A DNA stretch of 64,000 nucleotides, from positions 2,101,501 to 2,165,500 of the forward strand of contig OZ025214.1 of the NCBI GenBank assembly GCA_964019055.1. Direction: 5' to 3'. Under the pieces are notes generated by a model, which was given only the letters and a program-made list of their open reading frames with translations, ran no database searches and was not told the DNA's origin. Of this stretch, positions 36,726-49,649 are shown piece by piece. How positions within the stretch are numbered: the stretch's first letter is position 1; every line of letters starts with the position of its first letter. This DNA is from Anthopleura xanthogrammica. Its lineage: Eukaryota; Cnidaria; Anthozoa; Actiniaria; Actiniidae. A program made the position numbers and the translations under genes.

Positions 36726-38371
36726 CTCTTTTTTCTTTGCAAAATCATTTCACCAGAAATCTCTTGCTTTTGATAACAAAAGCGATGTTTTCTTCTGTTA
36801 CGCTCCTACTATTATAAGTTTTGCTTAGAAATTTATTTCATAGCTTTATTTATTATTATATTTTAATCCAACCCATTAGCTATAGCCCGATGGAAGAAAA
36901 CAATTTTAACAAAGAAAAATTAAAGGATTGGAAAATGTTTCTGTCAGCACCGATATCATGGTATCTCAAATGGATCCATTTACATTGCACCTTGCGAAAA
37001 TATAGTTAATAAGCTTTATGACTAATAAGCTTTTTAAACACAATGCCAATTTTTTATCTTATATTTGCTTATCTTATTACGTTATTATTTCCAGCACCAA
37101 AATTCTTTGATATAGTACATCCATGTGGTAGTATATTAGTTTTTGACGTGTAAAATGAATGTCAATTGAATTAATCAAGAATCCGAATATTTTGAAGACC
37201 GGAACGCTCTTGGTTGGTCTTCCTTAAAAGGCGGATGATCAAATCTCGAGTATACGGTCGATTTTTTCCAGTCCACTGTAAACTTCCTTTTTTTCTTTGC
37301 TACGCTATCCCTTAGTACACATAAACAAGCAAATAAGACAGGAAAAGTGAAGATTAAATTTATATAAACTAGATTGTTACAAACAGTTCTAAATACTCGG
37401 TATGAATCGACGTGTAGCGCGGTACGTTTGATGCGTCATACGCATGCGCTATAGAACATGTTGAATTTTCTAGCTTATATCAGTCTTGGAATCGCGGGTT
37501 TTACATAGCTAAAGCGTCATGATTAGGATTAAAAACGGATAAAATGTTTGATTTCTTTTTAAAAAGGCGATTCTTAGGAAAAGAGGATTGAATCTGCGCA
37601 GATGTTTTCCTGGTGTTTTTGTGAGCCTGTGATTTTTTTTTTAGACTGAATGAAAAGAATTCGAACACTTCATTCATAGACAATACTTGATAAATAGATG
37701 ACAGTATTAGGAAGTAACTACATCACTAATATAAAAGATAATAAATCGCGGGTTATAACTTTTTAGTAAAATTGTTTACCTATGTGAAATACTGCCATAA
37801 GATAACAGTCTTATATTCAAAGAACTTAATAGATCAGTTATCATGGCCATCAAAACGATATCCAAATTAATAATAAAGATGAAAAAGATGGCTTTTAGTT
37901 TCAAGTTTTTTAAGGATTTTTGTGATGTATAGACCAGAAGTATGTTTTTAAGATGTAGTTGTTTGATAAATGTACTTTGACAAATATACACATATGCACA
38001 TATACACATTCCAGCTATTACATACTTGCCCATTTCATTGCCTGCTCACTATGGGGCACTTAGTAGGGTGTCAAGCACTGTCATCACTATACTACCGTCT
38101 CTTTCTAGCTTTAATTAACCCTTCTTGTTAACTCTCTTAATAAATAGCCTTTTCAGAAGACAAGGTTTGCACTATTATACATTCATGCTATGAAACTCAT
38201 TAATATATCCGGGCATTAGTGTACTTATGCCAGGGATCACTTCATTGACGTATTCTTCTGTAACAGTGCTAAAATTAACTGGCGCTAACTCTATAGAAGG
38301 CTGTCATCATTGCCAGTATTAACTGTCGCTCTTACGGGGGCGTCAAGTATTGCTTTTCCCTGGAGCACAGT
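36726..38371. other. Intergenic, nothing recognised
   Basis: No array, inverted repeat or exon that I can support. Confidence 0.45.
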
Positions 38372-38379
38372 TATAAAAG
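38372..38379 (+). promoter_or_regulatory. TATA box
   Basis: TATAAAAG within CACAGTTATAAAAGCGAACA, 88 bases upstream of a perfect-looking 5' splice site. Expected transcription start near 38400. Confidence 0.45.
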
Positions 38380-38415
38380 CGAACAGCAACGCTCAATCTT
38401 GTTTCTTTTTTGCAG

Positions 38416-38891
38416 AAACAATAGAGGAGTCTACAACTTTGAAAGCACACTCGAACCTGGTAAGTGAAATTTCTTCTTGACTATTCATGTTTTAGTACAT
38501 AGTATACGCCGGCTGCTCTCTCTGTCTCTTTTTTTCTCTCCCGGTCTCTGTCTTCTTGACACTGTTTCTGTAGCCTGTCTCTAGTGCTTTTAGTGATGAA
38601 AGTATAATCGTATTTCGTGGAAGTAACTCAAGCTACTGCGTCTTTCATGAATCAAGTCAATTTGTTCCGTGTCGATAACTGAAAGACACTATTAAATTGC
38701 GGGGAAAAAATTTTAATTAAAATTTTCAGGAATTCGTTGACAAACGGATTTGAAACTTTTAGAATAACTAATCTTAATACCAAAGTGAAAACGGTTTCCT
38801 TTTACCATTGCCAGGAAGCAGCCCGACAGTGCTGTTTCCTTCATTAAAGATAGGAATCCCGTCACGTACGAAGTCTAAAATCAACCATTAA
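38416..38891 (+). other. Candidate first exon with strong 5' splice site, and possible second exon
   Basis: CTCGAACCTG|GTAAGTG at 38459/38460 matches the metazoan donor consensus. The next plausible acceptor is CCATTGCCAG|GAAG at 38814. Joining the two leaves a frame open from 38417 through the junction to a TAA at 38889-38891 (about 40 codons), but no ATG lies between the TATA box and the donor. The first segment is therefore more likely untranslated, or part of a longer transcript. A pyrimidine tract plus GCAG also ends at 38415, so 38416-38459 could instead be a small internal exon. No product is recognised. Confidence 0.3.
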
Positions 38892-39636
38892 AAATATTGC
38901 TTGCGGCAGTTCTGAGCAAGAAATATATTAGTTTGAATATATAATTACAATTATGCTGGGTTTACAGCAATATAAGGAAAGATATTACTTAAAGGAAGCT
39001 AACTGATAAATTATCTGGCAAAATAAAAGGGATGGGAGACCCAGAGAATAAAGTCAAGACGTGCGTCCGGCAGTCATTGAGTCGGTACGATCATGTATGA
39101 AAAAGGTACTCTTAGGTGGCCAAAGGTGGTTTTCTGAAAAAAGTATTGTCAAACACCTTATCGGGGATCAGGCAAAGAAATACAATACAATTTATATGAG
39201 TTGGTATAGCGATGAAGACAAAGATCATCTAAGGTAGCTGGAGGCTATTTCAGTGCTAAGGAAAAGGTATATATTGTCGTGTGTGGCACCTAGTAAAAGA
39301 AAGCAGGCGAAGAACGGCCAAATGAGTACACAGTTTATGATATAATTGTGAATGAAATGGGATTTCTGTAGTAGCGACAAGTGACTTGCTGTAAAACGAG
39401 GTATGTTCATATGACATGGTAGTATAGGAAGGATGAATAAAGAAAAAAATGCTTTTGTGATGGGCCGGTGAATATAGCAATAGGACAAGACTTCATCAAA
39501 ATCTTAAAAACGAATTACTGCCATAAATAATTAAGAAATGGTATTTAGGAAATAGCAAACGAAGTATGACTGAATCAGAAGTAGTCTTAAGTTTTCGTTC
39601 TTATGGCTTGGTGTAGATTCGCGGTAAAAAACCTCT
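38892..39636. other. Intergenic, nothing recognised
   Basis: No supported feature. Confidence 0.5.
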
Positions 39637-40100
39637 TTAAAGAGCACATAACCTTTTTTCAATACTTTCAGTACTGATTCTACATGAAGTAAATAGTTAA
39701 ATGGCAAAATATTTCTTGATTTGAGTGTTGCGTCTCTACATTATAAAAGTTTATACTTCCAATATGTAATGACTGTGACATCTACTAAGGCTTCATTAAA
39801 TATACAAAATTGTTCTGGTTCACACAAACAGTATTTAAAAAGCATCATTATTCTACTCGTGGTTTACATAAAAGATATTTTAAATTTGTTTTCTCAAAAC
39901 GGCCAGTGTTTAGTATTACTAGTTACAACAAACACACTAAAATACCTTAGTAGACGTCACGGTCATTAACATATTGGAAGTATAAACCTTCATAACATAA
40001 AGACGCAACACTCAAATCAAGAAATATTTTGCCATTCAACTATTCACTTCATGTAGAATAAGTATTGAAGGCATTGAAAAAAAGGTTATTTGCACTTTAA
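39637..40100. mobile_element. TTAA-flanked foldback element (piggyBac-type MITE candidate)
   Basis: Inverted arms of about 155 bp (39641-39797 and 39938-40096), about 85-90% matching, around a ~140-bp centre. TTAA sits directly outside each end (39637-39640 and 40097-40100), the target of piggyBac-type transposases, followed by AGWGCA ends. The arms share ATTTCTTGATTTGAGTGTTG and TATACTTCCAATATG. Overlapping short frame (39721-39969) is a shadow of the element. The TTAA is itself self-complementary, so the flank is suggestive rather than proof. Confidence 0.82.
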
Positions 40101-41614
40101 GTTGATCAGAAGTGATTTGGCGAGTAACAAAGGAAGTTGAATTTAAACTTAAAAAAAAACTTTATCAAAACATCACTGGTGAAGTAACTACTCAGAAATC
40201 AAGTTTTTTAGAAGCTATTAGTCTAGTTGCCGAAGGCAATTTCAGTCAACGTTCCCGCCATAATTAAAGTAATACTAGCTATGTTTTGCCGGGTACGTGC
40301 TAATGTTCAGAACATGTGTATGCCAGGTATGTTGTTTATTATACTAAGGCAGTGTTCAGTGATAGCACCGTGAAATGATGAGTATGTATTGACAACACAA
40401 CTCTAATAACATATAGTATTTCTAGATCAGAAGCACAAGCTGAGTCCTTGGCAGCTGTTACCACAGTATCTATATGTTTTAATGTTTTCTTATAAAAACA
40501 TACTCTACAGTAGATAAAAATTATCTCTCTATGCAGGTTTTTCACTACCGAAAAAAAATCTGTCGAAAAAAATGGAGATAGCTTTGCATTACGTGGAAAT
40601 TCTATTTCACTTTAAAATCTAAAATTACAAAAAGATATTGCAGTAGGGCCATCATTTATGTTTTAGAGTAATTCATTCTAAATCCACTGAGAATCGAATT
40701 CCTTTAAAAAAAGAGGTTTGGAGATTTCCCTTGCAACCAGATTGAGGCTACCGCCGTGTAACTTTTTTCCTGACAGCCTGACAATTTAACAAGTGTCGGA
40801 ACATTTAGCAATGTGGGAGGTCCTAGGTGACCTCATACACTTTCATTTCAACCTCTTTTCTCTCAAACGTGTGTATCCCGCCAGAGGGCTTAATACAAGA
40901 AGTGGGATGGCTTGGCTATCATTTAGAGTTAAAATTCGCATTGTCAGCTTGGGTTAAATGTGACGAAGCAAACAACAAAAAGTCAATCTGTTTCCCCAGA
41001 CTTTGAGAGAGCAAGTTATTTTTCTTTTGGAGGGAGGCTAGAGGGGGATATGCGGATTGCGGGTTTAACTTATCAATGTTTAACTTATCGAGTAGAAACT
41101 AAAGAGCTCGACAATTGATATATAGTGTGAAGTGAACACAAACTGTGAGCTACACTTTACTGGTCCGTGGTGTATGGTAGTTAGGTTTCATTAATAAAGC
41201 AGTATCACCTAAATTATTTACAAAACCAGCTTTATTACATCAAAGGTATTAGTGCAGCTGAAGTGTTAATGGCGCGGCAACATTAAAGATTCCTTTGAAA
41301 GTGTTAAAGTGTTCCTTTTTATATCGGTTCTACAGTCCAAGACTAAAAATGAAAAATGAAAAAAAGAAAAGAATGCGCAAAATTAGAAAAAATCATAGCT
41401 ATTTTCTTTCTGTGCTGGTTTTTATTTTCAATTTCTAGCTTTTTTTCAAATATTTCTTTTTCTGTATGTTTTCATAAGTACTTTTAAACTTCTACTTGTC
41501 AGTCTTTTTCTATTTTTACCTAAGAAACCAAAAACCTAAGATCATCGAATTTCTATTGGGGGAATTTAATATCCCCTTTTTGTTCTTCGTTTTTCTTTTC
41601 TTTTTTGTTTCGTT
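40101..41614. other. Intergenic, nothing recognised
   Basis: No supported feature. Confidence 0.45.
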
Positions 41615-41740
41615 GATGTACATGTGAGTAGAGTTTGTTGGTTCTATCTTGTGCTTCGAGGGTTTTAATTTTCTCCAGGTTCTCCGGTTTCCCAGTGGCT
41701 CTCTCCACAAAAATCTACTTCTAAATCTAATTCAATCTAG
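41615..41740 (+). mobile_element. tRNA-derived SINE, 5'-truncated copy 2
   Basis: Body only: GTGAGTAGAGTTTGTTGG, TGTGCTTCGAGGGTTTT, GGTTCTCCGGTTTCCC and a tail CAAAAATCTACTTCTAAATC. The same blocks occur in order in the reverse complement of 63458-63575. The tRNA-like head is absent, the usual outcome of 5'-truncated reverse transcription. Confidence 0.75.
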
Positions 41741-42315
41741 AAGGGATAAGATGAAAATTACTCTGTGTAATTCTAACCCTAACAAATTGTGTAAAAAAAA
41801 ATTCTTCTTTTTTCGTTCTCTTTTCTCCTTATCATGTGAAAAAGATATCTAAACAAAAGCCGACTTCCAAATATTCTAGAAAGAAAGCAAACACAAACAG
41901 ATTTACCCCCACCGCAGTAAATTGGTCCTAAAACACAGCAGCAAATCTGTTTGCCGAAGTAAGAGCTTACTTTACAAGATAGACGAAAGAAGACCAAGAT
42001 TAAAAAAACATTATAAAGATTATAAAGTAAACATAAAAATAAAACTCCGTGATTGTATTCTTATCTGGAAATTCTTTTTATATAACTTTTGCTATTATTC
42101 AGTTATCTTTTTATCAAAGGGCATAAAGGAAAAGAACTTTTATTTTAAAACGGCTTTAAGATATCTTAGGATACGGATTAGCTTCTTTGCTTGTCGAGAT
42201 ACATCGCAGTAATGGAAGTGGAAAGAGTTTTATTCATGAAGTATTGAATGAAATATCTACTGATGCTGCCTCGATAAAAGGAACCGGACCGTGATATAAG
42301 GTAGATTAACATGTG
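41741..42315. other. Intergenic, nothing recognised
   Basis: AT-rich, with a 96-codon Lys/Arg-rich frame (41922-42212) that has no recognisable features and is not called. Confidence 0.45.
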
Positions 42316-42800
42316 TTCTACAAAAATCGTAGCCTGTATGGTACAATTGTCAATATCAGGGCAACACGCTTAAATGTGGTCGTTATATACAGGTTTTACT
42401 AAGTAAGATATTTTAGTTTCTTCGTTTCTTGATACGTTTTCTACAAAGATCGTAGCCTGTATGATGCAATGATCAATATATCAGGGCAACACGCTTAAAT
42501 GTGGTCGTTATATTCGGCAGGTTTTGGTCAGTAAGATATTTTAGTTTTTTCGTTTCTTGATACGTGTTCTACAAAGATCGTAGCCTGTATGGTACAATCA
42601 TATGATGGTCAATATCAGGGCAACACGCGTAAATGTGGTCGTTATATACAGGTTTTGGTCAGTGAGTTGTTTTAGTTTCTTGGTTTCTTGATACGTTTTC
42701 TACAAAGATCGTAATCTGTATGGTACAATGGTCAATATCAGGGCAAAACGTCTAAATGTGGTCGTTATATACAGGTTTTGGCCAGTTTCCGTTGATTCCT
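42316..42800. repeat. Tandem array, ~125-bp unit, 4 copies
   Basis: CTACAAAGATCGTAGCCTGT begins copies near 42318, 42440, 42569 and 42700. Shared downstream blocks are CAATATCAGGGCAACACG, TAAATGTGGTCGTTATATAC and TTTCTTGATACG. Copies are roughly 90% identical with short indels; the fourth is cut off near 42800. No frame persists. Confidence 0.92.
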
Positions 42801-45800
42801 TGATGCATGCGAGTCTTGAGTCTAGAAAGAATTCTGACATTTTTCACCATGATTTTCATAGATTTTACAAAGTGAGCTACCAGTTCAATATGAATTAATT
42901 ACCATGGCCTCTTTAAGCGGCCTTTTCTTTTATTTGAACATTTATTTTTCTTTGAAAGTTGTTCTAAACACGTTTTTATGCGCACTTATAAGGAAATTCG
43001 CCCTGTAGCTCTGAAATTTTCTTAGCAGTGTCCGACTTAAAGGTTCAAGATAGATGCTTCTAAGATACTATGTATGCTTTTCTATGTGCTCGGATTATAC
43101 AGGTTAAGATATTAAGAAAATATAATTAAAATTCGTAATCTCTTTAGTGGTCGATATATGGAGGGTTTTCAATCCATGGTTTAGTAATTCCGGGCTGCTT
43201 GTTCTCTGAAATGTGATGGTACTTTGGTACCTTTGTCTGAAAATATTGTCCAGGAAATAAACGTACTTTCAGTTGGAAAAATACGATAAAGCTAAAATAT
43301 AATAATGTTTAGCGGTCTTCTCAAAAAAAAACTATTCTTAATCTTATCTAACTTACCAAATATCAATATCAAAACGCTATTGATACTGTATCATTTAATT
43401 CTATTCGTTGATTGGTTGTTGGTATTATGACGTGTCGTACGATGCCGTTCAGTCCAGTTATCCGGTCCAGATCAATTACCAATTTACTGGGAAAGGCAGT
43501 GACAGCCAATCAGAATCAATTTGTTAAATAAACACAATTGGCTATTTTCCCACCGTCATTAGATAACTACTAAAAATTGTTTTTTTGGGCTTAAAACAAG
43601 AAGATATTTATCTCTTTTGGACTGTATTTCATCTATATTACTGTTGGATATTTACTATTTTTAAAATTGCGATAATACAATTGGTTGTGAAAAAGATTGA
43701 AAATCGATGCGGATTTATTTGGCATCAATACTGAAAGCGCGTTTATTTGAATAGAATTATCAAGTGAATTTGGTTGTTTTTTAAGTCACTAGTGTAAACA
43801 GAAGAAAACCTTGTTTGTTCGATCTTTTTCATTGTCAGACCGAGTATAGACAGCTGAACTGACTCAAGAGTGCAATAGTTCAGCGCATCAATAATACAAC
43901 GAGGACCAGTTAAGGTAGCCCTCGAATCTAGTTCAATAAAGGTTATAAGTCTTAACCCTGATATGCTACGAGGTCAGACCTATTGGGACACTGGGAGAAA
44001 GAGCGAGGAAATCGACATTACGAGGTGACATAATATAGGGAACTCGAGTGAGTAAAATTTAACACTGTATTGATAAATGTATATACATCAAAGATCTAGC
44101 GCACAGAATAAGTACTGCATGCTGAACTATTTATTAGTGCCCTGGTAGAATTACAAGGGGAATTCCTAAGATAAATCCGAAATTATCTTAACGGGTACGT
44201 CCTTCACGCCTCAAAGAATTCAATTCACACAAAAAAATAGAGAAATCTATCTTTCGTAAATATTTCGTATTTATTATTTTTTTAAGGAGCAGAACACTAA
44301 ATTGTTTTTGATAATTTTATTTTCTGTTTATCGATTTATTATTGCATTTATGGAAAACTAGTATATTAATCCATTCTGCTCAAGGAAAGAAAGAAGGAAA
44401 AACCGACAAATCCATGACTCGAAGCCAACTCAGTTTACCTGATCAAAAACTTTTGCATTTTCGGGAAATAAATAAAAATCGAATTATCCTGACTTTGAAG
44501 CGATTACTAGCTCAAACCAATTAAGAGCTTAAAGCTCACGTACGAGACAAACTAAGGTTCAAACTGTATCCTTGAACGGTCCGGTGAAATACAAAAAATG
44601 AGTTTACTACAATAGTATTTCTATACAAGCTGATCACACTTTAGAAAATAAAGGGTATAGAACTAGCCACAAAGGATTCCAGACTATTTGCACATTGGTG
44701 CCACCAATATCGTATATCCATAGAAAAGAGAGAGAGAGGGAAAAAAGCGGTTGGTTTACTTTAGGAAATGACGCTTTTGTGCGAATGGGACGGCCAATAG
44801 TCGTGTACTAAGCACCATTACTAGGTTACAATCTTTATATCAATAGGTATTGAGCATATTTTCACGAAACGCATCATGCATAACACAATAAAAACCTCTA
44901 GTAATTACCAACGACCTCGTAAATAATACTAAATATGTAAATTAATATTTTCCTATAACACCAGAAAGCAATAAGAGAACGGTGATTGGTCAGTCTTTCA
45001 ATTATAGCTCGCAGAATCGATCCTTATATGATTACCATTTATATTCTTTCCACACAGCTGTTGTTACTCGAACCACATATCCAAATTTGAGCCGTAATGC
45101 TAAGCTGAGTTTAAGTGCTCAAAGGTCGGTTTGTGTACCAATGGCACATACGATATCCATCTAAATATACCAATGTGAGAAGGCTGGCTGAGGCGTTTGA
45201 GGAGGTAACTCTGTAAGTTTTAAGTAAGGTTATTCGTGTGTAAAAACTAATCAAGTACAATATCATAACAAAACTCTGAAGAGACTTAAGGTGAGAGAAA
45301 AGTCGTAAAATTGCACTGCACAGGGAAATGAGGTGTTCTGTTTGTAGGTGCGTAATGAGGAATTGAAATTGAAAAGATGGGAGGACTCTTAACAACGTGA
45401 ACTGAAATAAGGCGTCAAAATATTACTGAACTGAGAGAATATTTATGATTTTCAGATAAACGTCTGAGGGGGAGAGTAACAAAGTTTGGTGTAAATTAAG
45501 AAATTATGCCTATATTATTCCAAACGATTATTCTTAATTTTCAAATTAAATGAAGATACAAGTGGAAAGTGCATTCAGAATAATTAGTGCGATTTTTTTT
45601 CTTTCCTTTTTTCCACATTTTTTTTCAACAACAACAACAACAACAAGTAAAAGTATATAACATTGATGTTTTCAAATTCTGCGTGACACCAAATATCGAC
45701 GAACTCTAATAACTTGAAAATCAAATAGCATTATATCTAGACTGACAAGAACTGAAATTGGTCCAACCTTGTCGTGCGTCAGTAATATCGCAAGACATTT

Positions 45801-47169
45801 TTATTAGTTTCCGAACCTAACATGAAATATTTTTGGTCATTATTTATTTTTGGTCACGTTTATAGACTTGTAGTCTAATAAGATATAGAAATGACTTTTT
45901 GATGGGCCGTCAAGTTAGAGGTAAGCTAATGATTCTAACTATGAATTCATTTACGAATTCTTAACTAAGGCAAAAAAAAAAAGAGCATATCTGCGATGAT
46001 ACGTGAATTCCGAAGCGACCGCATAAAAAAATGATAATTATCGACAGAGTTTATTGTATGGGGATATATAACACGTGACTTTAACATGCAACTCGATCGA
46101 GCCCAAAACCAGCTGTTCGCCATTTGCAAAAATCTAACACAAAATCATCGAGTTTCAAGAAAGCGGGATAAAAATTGATCGAGAAATTAAGCTTAAGCTT
46201 CAAAACGGCGGGATACCAATACTTGCAGAAGAACACATTTCAGTAATGGGATTTCGTTGCCTTTTTCACATCTTGGGGTATGACATAATAGGGAAACCTG
46301 TTAACTGTTAAGTCAAAACAAAGAAAGTCCGCTTCCTCTATTGATTTTCCCACTAAAGGCTGCAATGATCGCGGTGTAGTGGTTGACGCTACGGGTGGGG
46401 CGTCCGTACAGCTAACAACAGCAACAAAAAATAATGATACCGCCTTAATGATTTAGCGGTATCAGTTGCGTGGTAAATAATAGGGTAAGCCTTGAAAAAA
46501 AATTGTATGAACATATGATGTCAAAATGTGATTAGACGAAAACTAAGAAAATGAGGCAAACATTTCATTCATCGCTACAGAGTACTACTTTCTTTTCGAG
46601 GAAAGGCACTTTTAAAAAACTATGTACTGATGACTATACTAAAGTTTAGAAGGCAACAGCTAACTTAGTTAAGGAACAGTTATACTATACAAAGGGCACC
46701 CGTTCTTTACCTAGCTTGTGCGGTCTAGTATGAATGCATGCAATTTATTATTTGTTTGCTCGATATTTCGCTATGCCAATTAATGGAATAAGGCAATTTG
46801 CCGAATTGTTTTGACGATAGTTTTGGATAAGCAAGGAAATAGATCAGCTTTTGCACTGCTGGATTCCCACGGTCCTTTATTACCTGGAATTAAACGGATA
46901 AATAGAAGGATTGAACGGACTGTTTAAGATTAGACGCTTGTAACTGTAATAATGGTTGATACTAATTAAACATCTTGTGTTGAAGGGATTGATTAGAGCG
47001 CTTCGTGGTTGTTGTGTTGAAATTTTTAATTAATGGCTATTAATTATGAAGGAACAAAACGATGTCCACTGAATGAGCTCCACAGGAAATAAAGCTGAAT
47101 CAAAGCTATATAAGGCCAGAAAACTGAGGTATTAAAGAATGTGCCGTTCATCATGGCAAGCGTGCCTAT
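42801..47169. other. Intergenic, nothing recognised apart from a short (CAA)n tract
   Basis: A (CAA)n tract lies at about 45626-45647. Short frames near 44342-44524 and 45111-45395 have no domain features. No exon was supported. Confidence 0.4.
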
Positions 47170-47245
47170 GTAGGCTAATTGGTAGAGAACATGACGAGCA
47201 ATCTATCGTAGAAGATCAAAACAACCTGAGGTCAAATTTAGTTTA
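47170..47245 (+). mobile_element. Degenerate tRNA-like / SINE-head sequence
   Basis: TAGGCTAATTGGTAGAGAAC resembles a tRNA A-box region and is followed about 60 bases later by GAGGTCAAATTTAG, a weak B-box-like string. The arms do not pair like a tRNA, so this is at most a decayed tRNA-derived repeat. Confidence 0.3.
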
Positions 47246-48008
47246 TCGGATGGTTTGATGATGTAAAGCTGATGACGAGAAGATTATCAAACGCAGTACT
47301 ATAAAGAATAGAGGTTTGTAAGATCATCATAGATAAGTACGTACAGGCCAAGGCTATACTCTGGCAAGACTGGTGCACATGCATGGTGATAGGCAGGCAG
47401 CATATGAAGCACAGTTATTTCAAATTATTGATATGTGGTGCGTTGAAGGGTGGGGTACTGAGTTGGTATTAGAACTTATGAGCAGTAGAAATGCCGTAAG
47501 CGTATTCGAGGGATCGATTAATCACGATATTTTAACACCTAGGCATGTAGATTAGAAGTGTAATAAGTGGAACAGCCTAATCTTGCAAGATTTTTTGACT
47601 AACTCGTACTCCTTTATAGTACTTATACATACCGTTTTTTAAAAGAACCTTTTGGATGGATTCAGAGAATTATCTCAGTTTGCAACCCCGCCTTAAAGCG
47701 CCCGGAGGCATCCCTTCCTCCACGAATGAGATACGTGCAATATAAGTAATATATATGATAAACTGCCTTACCTGTAATATCAGAATCCTATATCTATTGA
47801 AAATGTTTCGAGGCTACCCTCTACTTTCAGTAATGAATCCTATGCAAAATAACAGTCAAAACATCCTTAAGTTATATCCAATAACAGTGTGTACGGAAAA
47901 CCAAGCCCAATTAGCATCAATACATTCTTCAATTGGGGCTAAGATCTTTGAAACAGATATCAGTAAAGATAATGGAGGGAAAAAAACTAAGAAGATAAGA
48001 TTAATAGG
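47246..48008. other. Intergenic, nothing recognised
   Basis: Frames of 60 and 87 codons here have no recognisable content. Confidence 0.45.
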
Positions 48009-48155
48009 ACAAATATAACGAAGAGTTACCGCACCTTTGCCTCGATTGTCGAGATATTACAAAGTTAGGAATCAAAACAGATAAGGAACTAATAAGATAA
48101 GGATTATTTGCACAAATATAACGAAGAGTTACCGCGCCTTTGCCTAGACATCGTG
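48009..48155. repeat. Two direct ~45-bp repeats, 102 bp apart
   Basis: ACAAATATAACGAAGAGTTA followed by CCGCRCCTTTGCCT occurs at 48009 and again at 48111. Confidence 0.85.
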
Positions 48156-49408
48156 CGGTATGTGTAGTTGTAGACTTTGAGCAACATGAGTGAAAATAAT
48201 AAAGGTATTTCTTCAAGTAAATTCCTCAATTTGGGTTTGGTTCTAAAACATTTTTTACAATAGGGAACTAGTTTCGTCCTCTGACCTTAGCAATCCTGAT
48301 ATTGTTGAATGTCGACACAATGGTTGTGCGCGCAGATTTCAATATACGAATATTATGCCCGTTAATCAGAATAGAACGAAATTTGGTATCAAGTGAATGC
48401 CAAGAAACCAGTTCTTGCAAAAGCGATGGGAGTCTAACTTTTTAAGCGGGAAGATGCATGTCACGTGACATGACTTATTGCATAATAAAGACCCGTTCGA
48501 TGCAGCGGATTTTTTTCAAAATGGAGACTAAAATTTTAAAAAAAATACTTTCGAGGTATAAAGAACATTAATGATATGATATTCGAAAATCTAATTCCTA
48601 ATAGGAGTAAAATTCGTTTATTAGGCATAAAGAAAATAAGGATTTCCAAATTATTATATCTAAAAGAATAATAATAAGTTAATAATAAGTATTAATAAAT
48701 GAAATAGTGAGTGCAAAAAAATAATGGCGGGGTTATTAAACAAAGCAAAGTTCTAAGCCAATCAGCAAAGTGCTAGGTATTTAATGTCTAACCAATATTC
48801 TGTTCATTTCGCACAAAATCATGCAGCGTCATTGTTTTGTTCATGGCGGAAATTCTTAAACAAATTGTTTGGTTACACCGCCCTATTTGCAGCAGTGATC
48901 CGACAATATTCCAATCACACTAGTATAATTTGTTATCATATACTAATTTCATTTATAGTCGGCATTGGATGTTCGGTATTTCTTAAAAGAGACTTTGGTT
49001 CCAGTAGATTGGCTCATGCGGGCGGCTGATAGATGTTTTCAAGAGTTTACTCATTATCTGCTTTTGTTTAATATGGATACTTATAATCTTTAATACCAAG
49101 CTAATTTGAAACTGTAAACACCATGAATATAGATTGCTTCAAGAGACCATGATTGCTTTAAAATGTTTGTCGGTGATATTCAAGCAAGTTAAGATATATT
49201 TAATCATAATAGAAAATACATAAACATCCGAATATATAATTATATTTGGAGCTCAGTTTTCTGACTTTAGAAAAAAATTTAGAAAAGTTATCACATATTT
49301 GTAAAACCATACCATGTAACAGCAGAATTATCTTACTGACAGGCACAGTGTTTTCATTCTAAGACAGAATGGCGAACGCCGCCATCTTTGTTTCAAATGA
49401 TTATCATG
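48156..49408. other. Intergenic, nothing recognised
   Basis: Includes the palindrome GTCACGTGAC at about 48461-48470, but no gene. Confidence 0.45.
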
Positions 49409-49649
49409 AGTCAATGAGAACACGCCATCTTTCTAGGTTCCCGCGTTGGTATATATTAATTACTGATATTTTTTCGATAAAAAAAAACATTACATTACAT
49501 ATAATTATAATTTATTATTAATTTAAAGAAAGATATGCATGATAGATACACGTACTGAAAGCCAAATATACAGAAATTTCAAAAACTGAAGCACCAAGAT
49601 ATTGAGCCAATGAGAATACTCCATATTTGCAGGTTCCCGGATTGTTATA
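49409..49649. repeat. Two direct ~47-bp repeats
   Basis: GAGTCAATGAGAACACGCCA ... AGGTTCCCGCGTTGGTATAT (49409-49455) is repeated as GAGCCAATGAGAATACTCCA ... AGGTTCCCGGATTGTTATAT (49603-49649), about 80% identical. Confidence 0.75.

Noticed and set aside
43395..43520. Possible MITE (TTGATTGGTTG ... CAGCCAATCAGAATCAA)
   Set aside because: Only about 11 bp pair at the ends, which CCAAT-like words can give by chance in this DNA.
46375..46425. tRNA-like string GTGTAGTGGTTGACGCTAC
   Set aside because: Resembles an A box, but there is no B box (GGTTCGANTCC) or acceptor pairing downstream.
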